Part shown: positions 36,601-46,915 of the stretch, in pieces | Layout: every line of letters starts with the position of its first letter | How positions within the stretch are numbered: the first letter of the stretch is position 1 | Source of the DNA: Marsupella aquatica | Taxonomy: Eukaryota > Marchantiophyta | Reading direction: 5' to 3' | DNA: 64,000 nucleotides | Assembly (NCBI GenBank): GCA_973895155.1 | Contig: OZ316896.1 | Coordinates: 2,480,001 to 2,544,000 of the forward strand | The notes under the pieces: model-generated | The model's input: only the letters and a program-made list of their open reading frames with translations | Told to the model about the DNA's origin: nothing | Database searches by the model: none | Translations under genes and position numbers: made by a program

Positions 36601-37998
36601 GTTCAATAACTCATGCATTGCACATAGAAATTGGAGACACGGGATAACGGCCGTCACATCATGGAGACACAAGATAACTGCCGTGCATCATGGAAACACG
36701 AGATAACGGCCGCCGCACCATGGAGTCCAAGCACAACCGGGTGATAGGAAATTAGTTTGAGAACCCATTGTTTATGTAAGTTTGATGTTATTCAGCAACA
36801 CATGGAGAGTTGCACATTGGAATAGGTTTGAATATGGAGATGAGAGGAAAAAACAAATAGATTATGCATGGAAGAAGTGCATGCACAACATTAGCTTGGT
36901 ACTGCTATGTCTATAGAGTCCATGCATAATGGCATAGAAGCCAAATGGTTTATTAATTACATTTCTTTGGTATTCCTTTATCCATAGTAGTCAAAGTGTT
37001 TCTTATGTTCACTTGGTGTTCCTTTTTCCATGGTAACTGAATGGTTTCGTATGTTACCTTGGTAAATGTTACAGTTGTTGAAGAGTTTCTTTCTACCCAT
37101 GGTTATTCCAACAATTGCTAATTAAATAGAAAACTCATACAATCTACTAGAAAACACTGATATATCAATCACAACCCATCCAAAGGTTATTTTCTTTTTA
37201 GTCCTTTCTTGGTTATTTTGAAATGTCATTTTTCAGTTTTCAATTGTTTTGACATTTACAAGGTCTAATTGTCTTTTTTTACTTGTTTCAAACACACATA
37301 GTCTTGCTTGGTGTTTTTTGCATAACGAACCGTACGTTGTTGTTTGTGACCAATAGTGTTGATGTGATTGCACATACTTCCATGAATTTTGGAAGGGACT
37401 TCTCATGGGGTTCCGTAAAAATGTGTTTTTTTAATGTTTAGAGAACTAATATATTATATATTTTATTTATACTCAAGTTTTTCAAAAACAATTAAGCTAA
37501 TATCCAATTCTTTAAGTTTAAATTTAAGTAATGAATTTTATGAATTTTAATTAATGTAGATTAAATTGTTTTATCTTAGTCATGTTTGCGAAGGCTACAG
37601 GTAACTTGGGCAGAGGCAATTGAGATTAAAAGGAGTATGGATGAATCTGACGGTGCTAGAAAAACAAAGTTTTAATGAAGGGCTAGGATTGGTTTATGCT
37701 TTTTCTTGAGTTGGTAAACAAACAAAGGATGATTTTTGGCAGGATAGGGTATTATAGTGATAGAATAAGGGCATATGGTCCCCTTTCTGAGATAACGTGC
37801 GACTGTATGTTGACCCACACATGCAAGGAGATATATGGGAGACTCTATAATAGTTAAGGGACCGTAAGCATGTGGTCTTACTTTCAGGTTGTGTGTTCAA
37901 AATTATTGGACCACATCAACCCTACTTACATTTCTATCCATTTCTATTCATTCTATTGATTAAAAATAATACGTGGCCAGGAGTATATGGGCAAGGCT
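36601..37998. other. Gene-free AT-rich spacer
   Basis: Three short diverged copies of CACGAGATAACGGCCG or similar lie at about 36636-36720. The remainder is very AT-rich with no open frame of note. Confidence 0.4.
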
Positions 37999-38332
37999 TG
38001 TTAGAGTTAACTCTAGTCTTGGGTTAACTTCTAGTTACTTAGGCTAAACCACCATTAGGGTGTTAATGATGATTAGCTGCCACTCTTGTATCTAGCATAT
38101 AAAGGGGCTAGGGAGAGCTCTTCTTGGAGAATCATGTTCATTGTTGAGTGAACTAGCTAGGTGTTAGGAGGAGAGCTTTACAAGGAGACTTGGCCAAAAG
38201 CTTAGTAAAGCTCTTACTAGCATTTCGTGGACGTAGCCTTGACAAAGGTGAACCACGTATCTTGGTCTCGGTGTGTATGTTTGCTTGACGATTGTGATCT
38301 GTGACTTTAATATAATGTAGGTTTTCCCAACA
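37999..38332. mobile_element. Probable solo LTR (copia type), 334 bp
   Basis: It begins TGTTAGAGTTAACTC, has a TATA-like CATATAAAGG about 100 bp in, contains CGTGGACGTAGCC and GTGAACCACGTATCT, and ends TTTCCCAACA. The last two motifs match the solo LTR at 14.4 kb in the same order. Flanking 5-bp words are AGGCT and AGGAC, a weak match that suggests an older insertion or a misplaced end. Confidence 0.55.
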
Positions 38333-38568
38333 AGGACCATAATAACTAAATGCACGACCTTAAAGTACAATAGACTTGAGAGGGTTGATTTCATGGACAT
38401 CTCAAATAAGGAAGTGAGAATGATTTTTTCTGAGGTCCGGACAAAATGTTCTTTTGCATATCTTTCATGTTTCATGGAATATAATTTCTTGAGGGGAATG
38501 CCATGAATATTTGAGGCATGGGTGAAGTAGGCAAGAGACTCAACAATCCAAAAGAGGAGGGCCTAAGG

Positions 38569-38764
38569 GCAGCCTTGGCAGCCAAGAGAGGCATGACTTT
38601 GTGGTAGCTCACGTGATTAGAGACTGATAGGTCTTGGGTTCAACTGTTGTGGCTGACACTTCACAACTACCCAACTATTGTGACTGATTTTTCCCTTTTT
38701 GTGGGGTTTCACAGATTTCCCTTAAATTTAAAAATAAAAATAAAAAAAAGAGCAGCCTTGGCAG
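38569..38764 (+). mobile_element. tRNA-derived SINE, copy 2, with 13-bp target duplication
   Basis: The insert (38582-38751) is flanked by GCAGCCTTGGCAG at 38569-38581 and 38752-38764. The A-box-like GTGGTAGCTCAC is at 38601-38612 and the B-box-like GGGTTCAACT starts at 38636. Compared with copy 1 it has an internal partial duplication after the B box and an A-rich tail of about 25 bp. Confidence 0.9.
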
Positions 38765-38934
38765 ATAAGATGGTTATGTCCACTTTCAGGCCCGAAGGGC
38801 TGCACCGGTGCAAGACAAGTCCTGTCATTCCTACACAGGTCCATCATGGCCACAAACACAGCTCCAAGAACTGATGTATGGCAGCCCGAGACCAGAAAAT
38901 GTTTATGCATGCTATAATTTGACGCCCCTTAATC

Positions 38935-39016
38935 ACCACTATTTCCAAGCAAAACCTGGTGGATCTAGGTTATGATAATTAGTGAAAAGTGTCTTAAAAA
39001 AATAAATCAAAGTGTA
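38935..39016. repeat. Dispersed repeat with ACCTGG...CCAGGT-type core, copy 1
   Basis: About 80 bp here match 46172-46250: both run from a CCTTAA...CCACCA-like start through AAAACCTGGTGGATCYAGGT to ATTAGTSAA and TCCTTAACAAA-like words. The nature of the repeat is unknown. Confidence 0.6.
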
Positions 39017-39366
39017 ATATTTATTCCTCCCAGAGCGTCCGGGACATGGCGATGTAACGCCTGTGTCATCCTCATCCTCCAATGGCTTTTAGCAGATTGA
39101 GTGTGGGCTCGGTACCGATCTGGAGCTCAAATCCGGCCACGGACACGGCACCATGAGAAAATGACGAAATCCCAAACCTGCCAAATACTCTTGTGTTGGG
39201 TACATTAACACGCCACTTTGTTTGTTACTCACGAGACCACGGTATCAACTCGGGGGAGTCACTGCTGTGCGCGGAACAGCTGTACTGCGTACCACGTAGT
39301 CTGTGCCATTGGATCTCAACTGTGATCGAGATCCAAGCGAACAAACAAAACTGCGGTGGTCCCCCT

Positions 39367-39441
39367 GCGAGATTTGAGCCCCGGCCACCCGTGATTGCCA
39401 AGGCGGAGGCAGGAGTACCCGGTCAGAGTTCAAATCTCGCA
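39367..39441. repeat. Inverted repeat with 11-bp perfect arms
   Basis: GCGAGATTTGA at about 39367 and TCAAATCTCGC ending near 39441 form perfect arms around about 50 bp. The arm resembles a tRNA T-arm end, but no full cloverleaf can be drawn. Confidence 0.55.
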
Positions 39442-41194
39442 GTGAGCGTTCCCAAAACTTTCGGCCCCCTCGTCAAAATTGTCTTTTGCTTCTAAAATGG
39501 TCGGTCTTGAGCACAAACCTCTCCTTAGCCACCAGAAGCCCTCTATCGCTTTTTTATTATTAGCCAAGGACCGGGCTAGGCGCACTTTGCCGCGGCTGGC
39601 CCTCCGGCCTCTCCCACGGCAATTCTCAATTCATTTCTTAAATTACAATGCACGGCCACGATCACCCGGAATCGAACACGTACGCCGTTAGATGACGTTG
39701 ATTAATAAAAATTACTTTGTTATTGATAAACGCGAACCCCGAAATTCGGTGTTCGAGACCCACTGTGGGCCCATGGAACCGTGGCTGTTTCTCCTGCTCG
39801 CCCTCCCCCCGTTTCCCCTGTCTCCTCCTCTCGTTTGTTCCTCGTAGACGAGAGGAGACGAGAGGAGAGGAGAAGAGAAGAGAAGAGAGAAGAAGAAGAG
39901 TACTCGAGTAGCAGAACACTCGATGAAGGAAGGAAGACGAAGCAAAGGCTGGGTGGGCTTTTGAGGAAGGGGAGAGGCGGAAGTTTTTCCAAGAAATCAA
40001 TCCGAGTCACATTCACATTCATCGGGGAGATGTACAGCGAGCGGATGAGGATCGGAGCATTCACTGCTGAGTCGTGTGCATTATTTTGCTGCGGATGTCG
40101 TTGCTGAACTCCGAGCATTCGTATTGAGTGTGAGGAAGTAGTAAGGCTCCCGGCCACCAGCGAGGGGAGCAAATTCGTGCCTGCGGGGCGTTCTGTGGTG
40201 AAGATCTGTCTCACGAATCGTCGTCCGAACGCACAATCAATCTTCTCAAGCCAGTGAAGCACCCTCGCGGGGTGTCTGTCAATCGCGCACCGGTGGGAAA
40301 GACAGAGGCAGAGCAGTGGTGTTTTCAAGAAATTAGAGTTGGGACGGAGAGGGAGGAAAACAGAACGATAGAGAGATAGCGCTGCTATTTTTTGAGGATT
40401 AGCGAAGCGAGCAGATAGGAGTATTCGCTTGAAAGAAGGAAGACGGTAGAAGTTTAGGAAGTGAGGATTCATTCGCATGCGGGAGTAGGGAGTGAATCAG
40501 AGGGGCTTGGCGTGTCCGAGTTCAAACAGAGAAGGACAGTGAATAGGTAGCACGGGAACACTGACGAAGGTGTTGGGATAAACAGAGTGTGTGAGAGCGA
40601 GAGAGACCGAGAGAGAGAGAGAGAGAGAGACGGCGAGAGACATAAAATTAGATGATAGGAGAGTCCTACTGGCCACCATTTTGGAGGTGAATCAGACGTT
40701 AATTTTGTAAGAGGAGTCGATTCGGTTGGTGTTCTGCTTCGCGAGTTGGCGGCCTGACCTGCATTCTATATCGGATCGTCCTCCCAGCGAGATTTACTGT
40801 CCACGAGATAAGAGGCAGACTACACTGTTACTACACGAACTTCTGTAGTAGCCTGCCTCAACGAAGAGAGAGTGGAGTGTCGTAGACGATTTGTACCAGC
40901 AGCAGAGACTAGTGGTGCCTGACGATTTACGCGGTTGATAGAGAAAAGCAGTGGCCGAGGCGTTTGTAGAGGTGAGCGGGAGAGGGAGAGAGAGGAACGT
41001 CCCTTGACGATTCGCAGTGAGAGGTCTGGTTCGATTGTTTTGAAACTCACCGCCTCTGCCGATATTTCTGCTTCCCTCCATCATTCTCCTACTTCCCCAC
41101 CCGACAACGAAAGACGAGGACTTCGAGGAGGACGGTTGGCGCCAAGGAGGAGGAAGGCAGCCTTGTGCCGGGGGACTGCACCTTATGTTGCCCG
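39442..41194 (+). promoter_or_regulatory. Upstream and leader region of the GID8 gene
   Basis: This stretch is strongly purine-rich on the plus strand. It contains a perfect (GA)11 run at about 40609-40630, a common feature near plant transcription starts. The leader probably lies between about 40650 and 41194. Long open frames on the opposite strand follow from this purine bias and are not called. Confidence 0.4.
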
Positions 41195-44100
41195 ATGGTA
41201 ACAGCGTAATGCTTGTCTGCCTGCCTGATATTCTCATTCTCCAGAGGGGAAAGGAAATGCCAAATCTCAGTGGGATGGTTGCCGTTTCTTATCCCGTTAT
41301 ACTTTTGCGTGAAAAGTTTTTGGTTAAGATGTCCTGGAGCGAACCCATGAACTACCGGCCAGAGCGAAAATCTCATTCCAATTTCAGGGATGCATTTTCG
41401 ATTGTATGAGGTGTGATAGGGCATGTTAGAGAGAGGTTTCCATCTTGAATCATAGGAATTTGGCCTGTAGGTTGTTTGGTTGGCCGACTGCAGGGAAGTG
41501 GAGAGCCAAAGAGCAAGAGCGAGAGCAGAGTACTGAAATGGGGAGGGTTGGTTGGCATTGTGGCAGTCATCGTCGAAGAAGGTGATAACGAAGGAAGAAT
41601 GGGAAAAGAAGCTGAGCGACGTGAAGATCAGGAAAGAGGACATGAACAAGCTAGTCATGAACTTTCTCGTCACCGAAGGCTACGTTGAGGCCGCAGAAAA
41701 GTTTCAGATTGAATCTGGCACACAACGTATCCTCCCTCTTCTGTCTGCCTTACCAATTTCACGCACCGATATGCTGCTGGGTTGATGTCGTTTTTCTTCT
41801 CCTACCTGTGCACACTGTGCGCTCTATTGATTGCTTATGGCTCTCCCTCAATTTTTCTTCTGACGGGAGTGGAAAGGGAGTTGCTTCCGATTGTTTTCGT
41901 ACGAAGGCAACTGTCTACCGTGGATCCTTTCATTATTTAACCTTTCATGGAGATTTCTTTTAGAAGGAACTTTGGTCAAGGCGAACTGATCTATGCATAT
42001 CTTTTTAAGAGGATTGGTGATGCAAACGGATGTCTCTGATGAAGAGGATCCTGATAGAATCATCCATTTTCCTGTTTGTATTTTGCGAAGCGGGTTCTGT
42101 TCGTTTTTCCAAGGTTGGCCTTGAACTAGAATTCGCCGCAACGGGACCATGGGGGAGAAGCACGTCAGTTATTGTGCGAGGTCTGCGACAGTGTTATAGT
42201 AGGGTGAGGGGGCGATGAATGATAATATGGGTCTCATCTGATTCTGCCAGACATGCTGTAAACTAGCCTCAAAAACGCACTTAGGAGTCATCCCTCACGC
42301 AGTTTGAATGTTTGGCAACAGCGATGATGACATGGGCAAATGTTTAGCACTTTGTTGAGAGGATGAAACTCTGTTTAGCACAACTGTATGTGTTGGTTGA
42401 AAATGTCCTGAACCCTGACGGATACAATTTCCTTAGTTATTCACAGCAGATGTAGATCTTGGGACAATTACGGACAGGATGGCCGTGCGAAAGGCCGTAC
42501 AATGCGGAAATGTGCAAGACGCCATTGAGAAAGTCAATGACCTGAATCCGGAGGTAACCTGAAGTACTCACTCAAAAGACTCACTCACATGTCATCGACT
42601 TTTTGTTGACAGTTTTCAATGAAAGACTTTTACTAACACAGTATCGTGCAAGTGATGGCGAGAAACACATGAAGTTTTGTTCTGGCAGCCAGTGGAATGG
42701 GCAACTACATCGTTATGTTGTCAGAAATTTGGTTCCATAGTGGTGCAGAAGTTTCTGGGCCTTAGCGCTAAATACTTAGGATCTATTGTTGAGTCAGGGA
42801 ATTACAGTTTGATTCGGTTTTGATGTTGTCGACGATCCCTTTTTCCAGATTGGGGTCCTCACGCTTGCTAATGGAAGCTCGTGAACTCGATTTACGTTGT
42901 CTAAGCTGATACAGAAGAAAAACTCCGTTTCCATTTACTATATTTGGAGCGACCTAATTGAAGGTTCTGTGTGGTCTGCAGATTTTGGATACCAATCCTC
43001 AGTTGTTCTTTCACTTGCAGCAACAGCGTTTGATTGAACTTATTCGCAGTGGGAAGGTAGAGGAAGCACTAGAGTTTGCCCAAGAGGAGTTGGCGCCCCG
43101 GGGAGAAGAGAATGTAAGCGTGCAGGTCGTCTGTGTATTTCTAAACTGTAAACTTCCCAGCTCTTATGCGATGTGGAGATGTTGCAGTCTCACCTATGTA
43201 AAGCTCGATCTGGTTCATTTGGATTGGGTGTTCAATTATTCTGTTGCAACCTCTGGAGCCAATCCACTCGGTAAAGCTGAAGTGTATGCAGTGTTGGTGG
43301 GGGTAGTTCAAGCTCATGCGCCGTACCGTTGGGGTTTCACTATCGTGAGCTCTAATGATAAGTGAATAAAGTTTTAGAACTGGTTTATCTCTTATTTAAA
43401 TTGGTTCTGCCCTTGTAGCCAAGATACCTCTACGGCCTAAGTGTTAATAGGGAGTACTTACAATGGTTTTACTGGTTTGTTTCCTGGAGTCGGTTGGTAC
43501 TGTCTGCTGAGCTCATGGGTCAATCCGCAGTTCTGGAAGAAAGTTTACGTTTAATGCATCTTGAGGCTTCCCTCAGATGTTTCACACTACCAGATTATTT
43601 GACTTAGTAGTGAGGGACAGCCTTAGTGGCTGCAACACTTACAACAATCATAGCTTCCTTAGGATACCCAAGCGACTGCTAGCCATTTGGTTTTACTTGA
43701 GAATCAAAATCAATCCGACTTCTGAAAGGTTCACTTTCCACGAGATGTCACCATCACCTCAATCTGCTTTAAAAGCTTTCAATATTGGGGTGATACTGAA
43801 ACCAGCAGACATATAGTTATGCGCATCTGGACAACAATAGACGTTACGGCATGTGTAGACCTATTTGAAATTGAAAACACGATTTCCTGGTTTTAGGCTG
43901 GGTTTTCCGTATCGTTTTGGAAGCTGTGATTGCATGAAATAACGGTATAATTTTTTCCTTTTGTCACAGCATGCCTTCCTCGAGGAATTGGAGCGGACTG
44001 TAGCTTTGTTGGCTTTCGAGGACACCTCAAGCTGCCCAGTTGGAGAGTTGCTGGACGTTTCACAGAGACAAAAGACTGCCAGTGAATTGAATGCAGCCAT

Positions 44101-44436
44101 TCTGACAAGCCAAAGCCATGAGAAAGGTACGTCGAGCCTCTTCACTTCAAAAAACATCTAGCTTAAGTCCATCATTGCTTATAGCTATGGCATTATTGGC
44201 TTTAATGTCTAGTATATTATAACATTATACAAAGAAATTGTCAGAGGTGTCAACTTCCTGATAAGGAGATATCTTTCGTCCTTTCATGACAATGTTCCTG
44301 TTTGCCATGCTCAGATCCCAAACTTCCTAGTTTGTTGAAGATGTTAATCTGGGCACAAAATCAGCTTGATGAGAAGGCATCTTATCCGCGGATCAACGAT
44401 CTCGTCAATGCTACTCTAGAGGAGCCTGTCACATAA
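41195..44436 (+). CDS. GID8: GID8-like LisH-CTLH-CRA protein (CTLH/GID E3 ligase subunit)
   Basis: Exons 41567-41726, 42447-42553, 42982-43113, 43970-44126 and 44315-44436 join in frame and match the GID8/TWA1 scaffold of the CTLH (GID) ubiquitin ligase. The conserved N-terminus ([12 protein letters not shown]) has no ATG in its own exon: a stop lies in frame at 41534. The best start is an ATG at 41195-41197 lying directly before a GTAAC donor, giving 226 residues, the usual size. LisH is at about residues 25-57 ([21 protein letters not shown]). CTLH follows ([44 protein letters not shown]). CRA fills the rest ([56 protein letters not shown]). The CDS body is certain; the start exon is inferred. 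Confidence 0.92.
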
Positions 44437-45804
44437 GTTGTTGATTGGAAGACATGTGCTTCGTCAGAGTTTCATTTATATCAGCTAGTCTTTTCTAAAG
44501 AGGAGAAACTTAGTGTAGGATAAGTTGACCCCATGCATCGCAACTCGCAGGATTGTGGTGCAATTCTTTGTGTAAGATAGTTAGCATCAGTTAGAGTTGG
44601 TCATAACTGCGCACGTCGGTCTAGGTGATTATCTGGGAAATCGTTCATGTTGTTAGAACACTGTGGGTTTGGTTTGTCGCCTAACACACACTTGTGAATA
44701 TCAATGACATCAATGTGATGAAACATTTGGTTGTGGGTTTGGTTTGCGGCCACACACGAATATGTGAATATCAATCACAGCATTGTAATATTTGGCAAGA
44801 AATCCGGGTCTTCAGCTATTTGCAATTCTCTCCGACCCGAGCCTCCTTCCTGGTCCCATTTGTTGCCAGATTGTTATTATTAGTTCCGGGTAAACGGCTC
44901 ACCTTATGTCATGACCATCCAAAGAACAATAACATTTCCCACGTCGGACATGAACACAATGCCCATGCGATTGTCAGCTCGCACACAAAAACGACCCTGA
45001 TTCTTGTGCATTGTAGATTAAGTTGTTACGTCTCATTGAACACTGTAGCAGCCTACTAGGAAGGCTGTAATCAATTTGCAGAAAGACAGTGTAGCTTGTT
45101 CTGTGCTTCAGAATTTTTTCTTGGCCACCCGGATTGGTGGTAAACCTGGCAGAACGCTACGGACAAGTCTCTTTTGGAGTCCAGTGGCCTGGTGTGCGGA
45201 AGGAGACAACACACTTTACTGTCGCAAGCTCCTTGAGAGCACAAGAGAATTGTCGTTTTTGTCAACTTACTCAAAGTTTTGTGTTGGGTCTGAAGACCAG
45301 ACTCCGACAAGAATAAAATGTTTTGAATTCTCAGATCTACAGTAAGTGAGACTGGATCGGGTTCGACAACGCCCATTCATGGAGTCTGAAATCACTCCTC
45401 GAAATGTCTCTTTGTTATGTGAGCAGTAGCGCTTTTATTTTCCAGTGGCTTTACATATTTCCTTTCGCAATGCTTTAGGCAGTGCAGGAAAGCATTGATG
45501 AGGTAAAGCGAGTACTTCAACGCTCTGGTGGGGCCATGCTGCTTTTGAATATGAGCCTTAGATTGAATAGCATCGACTGATAAGATGAAACAGAGTGGAT
45601 CGTTTTGTACACATCGAAGCTTAGTACCTTCCTCCCTTCCCTCCAGTGGGGCTGGGGGGCACATGTCAGTAAGCCATAGTGTTGTTGTGGACTGCCACAT
45701 GATTCCTTTCGAACTTTTATGATTTATAAAATACTCCAAGGCAAAAACACTATTGTACAGAGCCAATATGTTTGGCCAGGGTTCACATTCCATAATACAG
45801 TGCC

Positions 45805-45916
45805 GTTGTGTTTCTGGCATGTAAATTCCCCAGGTTGATGGTGTAATACAAGTCCATGGTGTTGTGTTTCTGGCATGTAAATTCCTCAGGTTGATGGTGT
45901 AATACAAGTCCATGGT
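45805..45916. repeat. Tandem duplication, 2 x 56 bp
   Basis: Units start GTTGTGTTTCTGGCATG at 45805 and 45861 and differ at only one or two positions. Confidence 0.9.
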
Positions 45917-46171
45917 GTTAGGTCTGGGTTCACATTCCAGAAAATACTACAGTGGAATTGTGTTTCATGTAAACTCTCCAGTAGCCCTTGGGCTGCTGCT
46001 ATAGCTCTTGGGCTTATATGCCAGAAAACAGCCATAGAACACTACAGAGCCATTGTTGTGAATTCCCCCAAGTAGCCCTCCGTCTTCTGCTTTAAGGTTG
46101 GGGCTTGCAAGCCAGGCAACAGTAGGGGTTCACATGCTTATGAGATCCCCCACTGCAACAGCCCTGGGCTC

Positions 46172-46250
46172 ATGCCTTAAACTACCACCATCAATCTTTA
46201 AAAACCTGGTGGATCCAGGTCACCATGATTAGTCAATGTCCTTAACAAAG
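46172..46250. repeat. Dispersed repeat with ACCTGG...CCAGGT core, copy 2
   Basis: This matches 38935-39016. Its core AACCTGGTGGATCCAGGT is a short perfect hairpin (ACCTGG and CCAGGT around TGGAT). Confidence 0.6.
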
Positions 46251-46761
46251 TAAGAAAGTCCAAAAAGTGACTACTTTGTCCTACCACAACTTCTGGGACA
46301 GTGGCAGTTTAAGTGTAGGGTAACCTAAGGTCCTAGAGGGGGTTACGGCACATAACCCCAACAGCCCACGGGTTTTCCAAGGGTAAGAGCATCTTTACTT
46401 GAGCCTGGATTTCACAATGCTGGGCAATGTTTCCAGGCACACGTCCCACCCCTAGCATCCAACTCCCCTGCCAATGGCCACAATTCTGGATGTTGGCAGT
46501 CGATATTGAACTCCTCTATTGTGGCCCATGGTTGAGAAAACTTGACGAAAACTCAAGACTATCAATTGTTTGTGTTCTTACCTGGGTTTTTTGCAAATAC
46601 TGATTTCTATTATGGTTTGCAATTCAGGGAAACTTGAAGGAAATCTGAAAACAAAAAACAAAAAGGGATTTTCTGTGAGGCCCTCCCATTTACACCTGCT
46701 CATGGGAACCTGGTGTTGCATTCAAATGATAGGAGGTTAAAATGTAACCATGGTGCGTTAG

Positions 46762-46915
46762 ATGTATCCCATGTTGCCCAGAGAGGCATGACTGTGTGGT
46801 AGCTCACTTGAGTGGTGATTGATAAGTCTTGGGTTTAAATGTTGTAACTGACTCTTCCCTTTCTGTGGGGGTTCACAGATTTCCTCTTTTTTTCTAAAGA
46901 ATGTATCCCAAGTTG
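46762..46915 (+). mobile_element. tRNA-derived SINE, copy 3, with 15-bp target duplication
   Basis: The insert (46777-46900, 124 bp) is flanked by ATGTATCCCATGTTG at 46762-46776 and ATGTATCCCAAGTTG at 46901-46915, 14 of 15 matching. The A-box-like GTGGTAGCTCAC is intact at 46796-46807. The B box is degraded to GGGTTTAAAT at 46831, so this copy is probably not transcribable. Its tail is T-rich instead of A-rich. Confidence 0.88.

Larger units (their letters stand above)
44437..46761. other. Spacer downstream of GID8
   Basis: No gene is visible. A diverged ~100-bp duplication built on TTGTGGGTTTGGTTTG lies at about 44662-44780. Several AGCCCTTGGGCT-like words recur at 45978-46170. A copy of the CCTGGTGGATCCAGGT repeat lies at 46172-46250. 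Confidence 0.45.

Noticed and set aside
39361-39700. Possible tRNA genes (GTTCAAATC and GTTCGATTC words)
   Set aside because: The T-stems do not pair and no acceptor stem or anticodon arm can be drawn, so only an inverted repeat is reported.
39720-40478. 252-codon open frame on the minus strand upstream of GID8
   Set aside because: It is antisense to a purine-rich leader/promoter region, is rich in Ser and Leu, and has no domain or homologue I recognise. Strand bias alone removes stops there.
41089-41673. 194-codon open frame on the minus strand over the first GID8 exons
   Set aside because: It overlaps the real GID8 coding exon in antisense and has no family signature.
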